DNA from: Solirubrobacterales bacterium
GTDB lineage: Bacteria > Actinomycetota > Thermoleophilia > Solirubrobacterales > Solirubrobacteraceae
Length of the DNA stretch: 13,832 bases
Direction: 5' to 3'
Assembly (NCBI GenBank): GCA_027314825.1
Contig: DAHVAB010000025.1
Location: 1 to 13,832, forward strand
The position numbers and the translations under genes are program-made. Every line of letters begins with the position of its first letter. The stretch's first letter is position 1. Shown piece by piece: positions 11,869-13,832 of the stretch. The notes under the pieces were generated by a model. It searched no databases. It had not been told where the DNA came from and was given only the letters and a program-made list of their open reading frames with translations.

Positions 11869-13832
11869 TCAGCTCTCGGCCGGGGAGGCGTCCTCGCCGT
11901 CCGGATGCTCCTGGGCGTCGTCCGGGCCGCCGGCCGGCTCGCGGCCGCCATCCTCGCCGGGCTCCAGCTCGCCGCCACCGCCGCCGCCGGATGGCAGCGC
12001 TCCATGCGACTCGGCTGCGGCGCCGACGCCGACCGGCGTCTTCTGCTTGCTGGCCTGCACCACTCGCAGGCGCACCCCGCCATCGCCGTCGCGCTCGCCC
12101 TCCGGCGCGGAGTCGACGACGACGGTGGCGCCCGGGGTCAGCTCCTCACGCAGCACGAAGTCCGCCAGCGGATCCTCGATGTAGCGCTGGATCGCGCGGC
12201 GCAGCGGGCGCGCGCCCATCGCCGGATCCCAGCCCTTCTCCACCAGCAGATCCTTGGCCTCCTCGGAGAGCTCCAGCTGCAGCTCCCGCTCGGCCATCGA
12301 CTCGCGGATCCGCAGCAGCAGCAGCTCGACGATCTGCTTGATCTCGTCCTTGGCCAGCTTGTGGAAGACGATCACGTCGTCGATCCGGTTGAGGAACTCG
12401 GGCCGGAACACCTTCTTGAGCTCACCCATGATCCGGTTCTTCATCTCGTCGTAGGTGATGCCCGTCTCGTCGTCTGAGACGGCGAATCCGAGGGGCGTGT
12501 TGCGCGCGATCTCCTGGGCGCCGATGTTCGAGGTCATGATCACGATCGCATGGCGGAAGTCGACCGTCCGCCCCTGCGCATCGGTCAGCCGCCCATCGTC
12601 GAGGATCTGCAGCAGGATGTTGAAGACATCTGGATGGGCCTTCTCGATCTCATCCAGCAGCAGCACGCAGTAGGGCTTGCGCCTCACCGACTCGGTGAGC
12701 TGGCCGCCCTCGTCATAGCCGATGTAGCCGGGCGGCGAGCCGACCAGGCGCGAGACGGCGTGCTTCTCCATGTACTCGGACATGTCGATCCGCACCATCG
12801 CTTCCTCGTCCCCGAAGAGGAACTCGGCGAGCGTGCGTGCAAGCTCGGTCTTGCCGACCCCGGAGGGTCCGAGGAAGATGAACGATCCGGTCGGCCGTTT
12901 CGGGTCCTTCAGGCCCGCGCGAGAGCGGCGGATCGCCTTGGAGATCACCTCGATCGCCGGATGCTGGCCGATCACGCGCTTGTGCAGCTCGTCCTCCATC
13001 CGCATCAGCTTCTGCGTCTCGGCCTCTGTCAGCTTGAAGACGGGGATTCCGGTCCACATCGAGACGATGTCGGCGATCTCCTCCTCGCCGATCGATGGCC
13101 GCTCCGCGCTCTCCCCCGACTCCCACTCTTCCTCCAGCTCGCGCTTCTTGTGGGTGAGCTTTCTCTCCTTGTCGCGCAGGGCCGCGGCCTTCTCGAACTC
13201 CTGGGCCTCGATCGCCGCCTCCTTCTCGCGGCGGGTCTTCTCGATTTCCTCCTCCAGCTCGCGGTTGGCGGGCGGGGAGGTCATCGACTTGATCCGCATC
13301 CGGGAGGCAGCCTCGTCGATCACGTCGATCGCCTTGTCGGGCAGGAAGCGATCTGAGATGTAGCGGAAGGAGAGATCGCCGGCGGCACGCAGCGCCTCGT
13401 CGGTGATCTTGACCTTGTGGTGCTGCTCGTAGCGCTCGCGCAGCCCCTTCAGGATCTCCACACTCTGATCGATGCTCGGCTCCTCGACGCGAATCTGCTG
13501 GAAGCGGCGCTCCAGCGCGGAGTCGCGCTCCAGGTACTTGCGGTACTCGTCGAGCGTCGTCGCGCCGATCGTCTGCAGTTCGCCTCTGGCCAGCGCGGGC
13601 TTGAGGATCGAGGCGGCGTCGATCGCGCCCTCGGCGGCGCCGGCACCGACCAGGTTGTGAAGCTCGTCGATGAACAGGATGATGTCCCCGCGCTGGGTGA
13701 TCTCCTTCATCACCTTCTTCAGCGTATCCGGCTTGTTCTTGCCGCAGCATGCAGATCCTATGGCGTCTGGCTTCACCTCGCTGTACGCCACGATAAGGTT
13801 GAGCTTCCACTTCTTAGCCAGGTGCTCTCTGA
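11869..13832 (-). CDS. clpC: ATP-dependent Clp protease ATP-binding subunit ClpC, 5' part missing and replaced at the window edge
   Basis: ClpC is a Hsp100 unfoldase that feeds proteins to ClpP. Numbered from the in-frame GTG at 13791, ClpC homology begins at residue 24 (LKKVMKEI). It continues through the Walker B of the first AAA+ domain (LFIDELH), a UVR/coiled-coil middle region (about 176-225) and the second AAA+ domain with Walker A GPSGVGKT (308-315) and Walker B LLLDE (377-381). The LGF tripeptide (434-436) matches the ClpP-docking loop. The last 60 or so residues are an acidic, Gly-rich disordered tail beyond the usual end. The N-domain and first Walker A are absent. The upstream 110 bases remain in frame to the window edge without a stop but do not resemble ClpC. 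The likely cause is an assembly join rather than a real short ClpC. Confidence 0.92.
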   Translation of the reverse strand, partial: REHLAKKWKLNLIVAYSEVKPDAIGSACCGKNKPDTLKKVMKEITQRGDIILFIDELHNLVGAGAAEGAIDAASILKPALARGELQTIGATTLDEYRKYLERDSALERRFQQIRVEEPSIDQSVEILKGLRERYEQHHKVKITDEALRAAGDLSFRYISDRFLPDKAIDVIDEAASRMRIKSMTSPPANRELEEEIEKTRREKEAAIEAQEFEKAAALRDKERKLTHKKRELEEEWESGESAERPSIGEEEIADIVSMWTGIPVFKLTEAETQKLMRMEDELHKRVIGQHPAIEVISKAIRRSRAGLKDPKRPTGSFIFLGPSGVGKTELARTLAEFLFGDEEAMVRIDMSEYMEKHAVSRLVGSPPGYIGYDEGGQLTESVRRKPYCVLLLDEIEKAHPDVFNILLQILDDGRLTDAQGRTVDFRHAIVIMTSNIGAQEIARNTPLGFAVSDDETGITYDEMKNRIMGELKKVFRPEFLNRIDDVIVFHKLAKDEIKQIVELLLLRIRESMAERELQLELSEEAKDLLVEKGWDPAMGARPLRRAIQRYIEDPLADFVLREELTPGATVVVDSAPEGERDGDGGVRLRVVQASKQKTPVGVGAAAESHGALPSGGGGGGELEPGEDGGREPAGGPDDAQEHPDGEDASPAES
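13723..13832 (-). other. Non-ClpC segment joined in frame to clpC; possible PAPS-reductase-like fragment
   Basis: In the clpC frame this segment reads REHLAKKWKLNLIVAYSEV and then GSACCGKNKPDT, before ClpC resumes at LKKVMKEI. True ClpC has RGEFEER-type sequence immediately before LKKV. The G+C here is about 56 percent (60 of 108 bases counted), clearly below the neighbouring DNA, and it uses codons such as ATA, TCT and CTT that are rare in the flanking genes. A GLNLIV-like strand followed by a CC-x-x-x-K-x-x-x-L pattern is reminiscent of the PAPS reductase/CysH-CysD superfamily. That assignment is a guess from pattern. Confidence 0.55.

Noticed and set aside
11869..13832. A novel PAPS-reductase-ClpC fusion protein as a new system
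   Set aside because: The junction lies 110 bases from the sequence end, removes an essential Walker A, and coincides with a shift in composition. An assembly chimera explains this more simply, so it is reported as a caution.

Overview
The window is a high-GC (roughly two-thirds G+C by eye) bacterial chromosomal segment, most consistent with an actinobacterium of the Thermoleophilia/Solirubrobacterales type. The grounds are GC-rich codon use, a CarD regulator, an actinobacterial-looking DisA, a SigH (Spo0H)-family sigma factor and frequent non-ATG starts. The lineage is an inference; there is no rRNA gene here to fix it. Both window edges cut through genes.

Layout. On the + strand at the left are the C-terminal part of a DHA2/EmrB-type MFS exporter (1-1155) and a cyclopropane-fatty-acyl-phospholipid synthase-family gene (about 1166-2380). 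A short tandem array of TACGCGGCC-type units (2381-2480) separates them from a long block that lies entirely on the - strand. In its direction of transcription (right to left) this block reads: clpC (5' end lost), a GNAT acetyltransferase, radA, disA, carD, ispD, a PHP-family phosphoesterase, ispF, cysS, rlmB and a sigH-like sigma factor. This is recognisably the conserved clpC-radA-disA-...-ispD-ispF-...-cysS-rlmB-sigH neighbourhood known from Bacillus and other Gram-positives. Here carD sits where Bacillus has yacL, a PHP enzyme sits between ispD and ispF, a GNAT gene sits between clpC and radA, and gltX, cysE, mrnC and yacP are absent.

How the genes work together. ClpC, RadA and DisA serve protein quality control, recombinational repair and c-di-AMP signalling of DNA integrity. 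CarD and the SigH-like factor act on RNA polymerase. IspD and IspF are two steps of the MEP isoprenoid pathway. CysS and RlmB serve translation. The ispD-PHP-ispF and cysS-rlmB junctions have 4-base start/stop overlaps, so translational coupling is likely. GC-rich perfect inverted repeats separate carD from ispD and ispF from cysS. A candidate near-leaderless promoter precedes disA.

Points of interest. (1) The last 110 bases at the right edge do not look like ClpC but stay in frame with it, and may come from a PAPS-reductase-like gene; an assembly chimera is the likeliest cause. (2) rlmB appears to start at a CTG that overlaps the cysS stop. (3) carD has a perfect Shine-Dalgarno placed for an ATT start. 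(4) Tandem repeats have expanded inside the coding regions of rlmB and ispD. (5) Stop-codon-containing CGCG-TRR repeats lie at the 3' ends of sigH and the GNAT gene. I see no convincing new multi-gene system; most of the window is core housekeeping with unusual local features.
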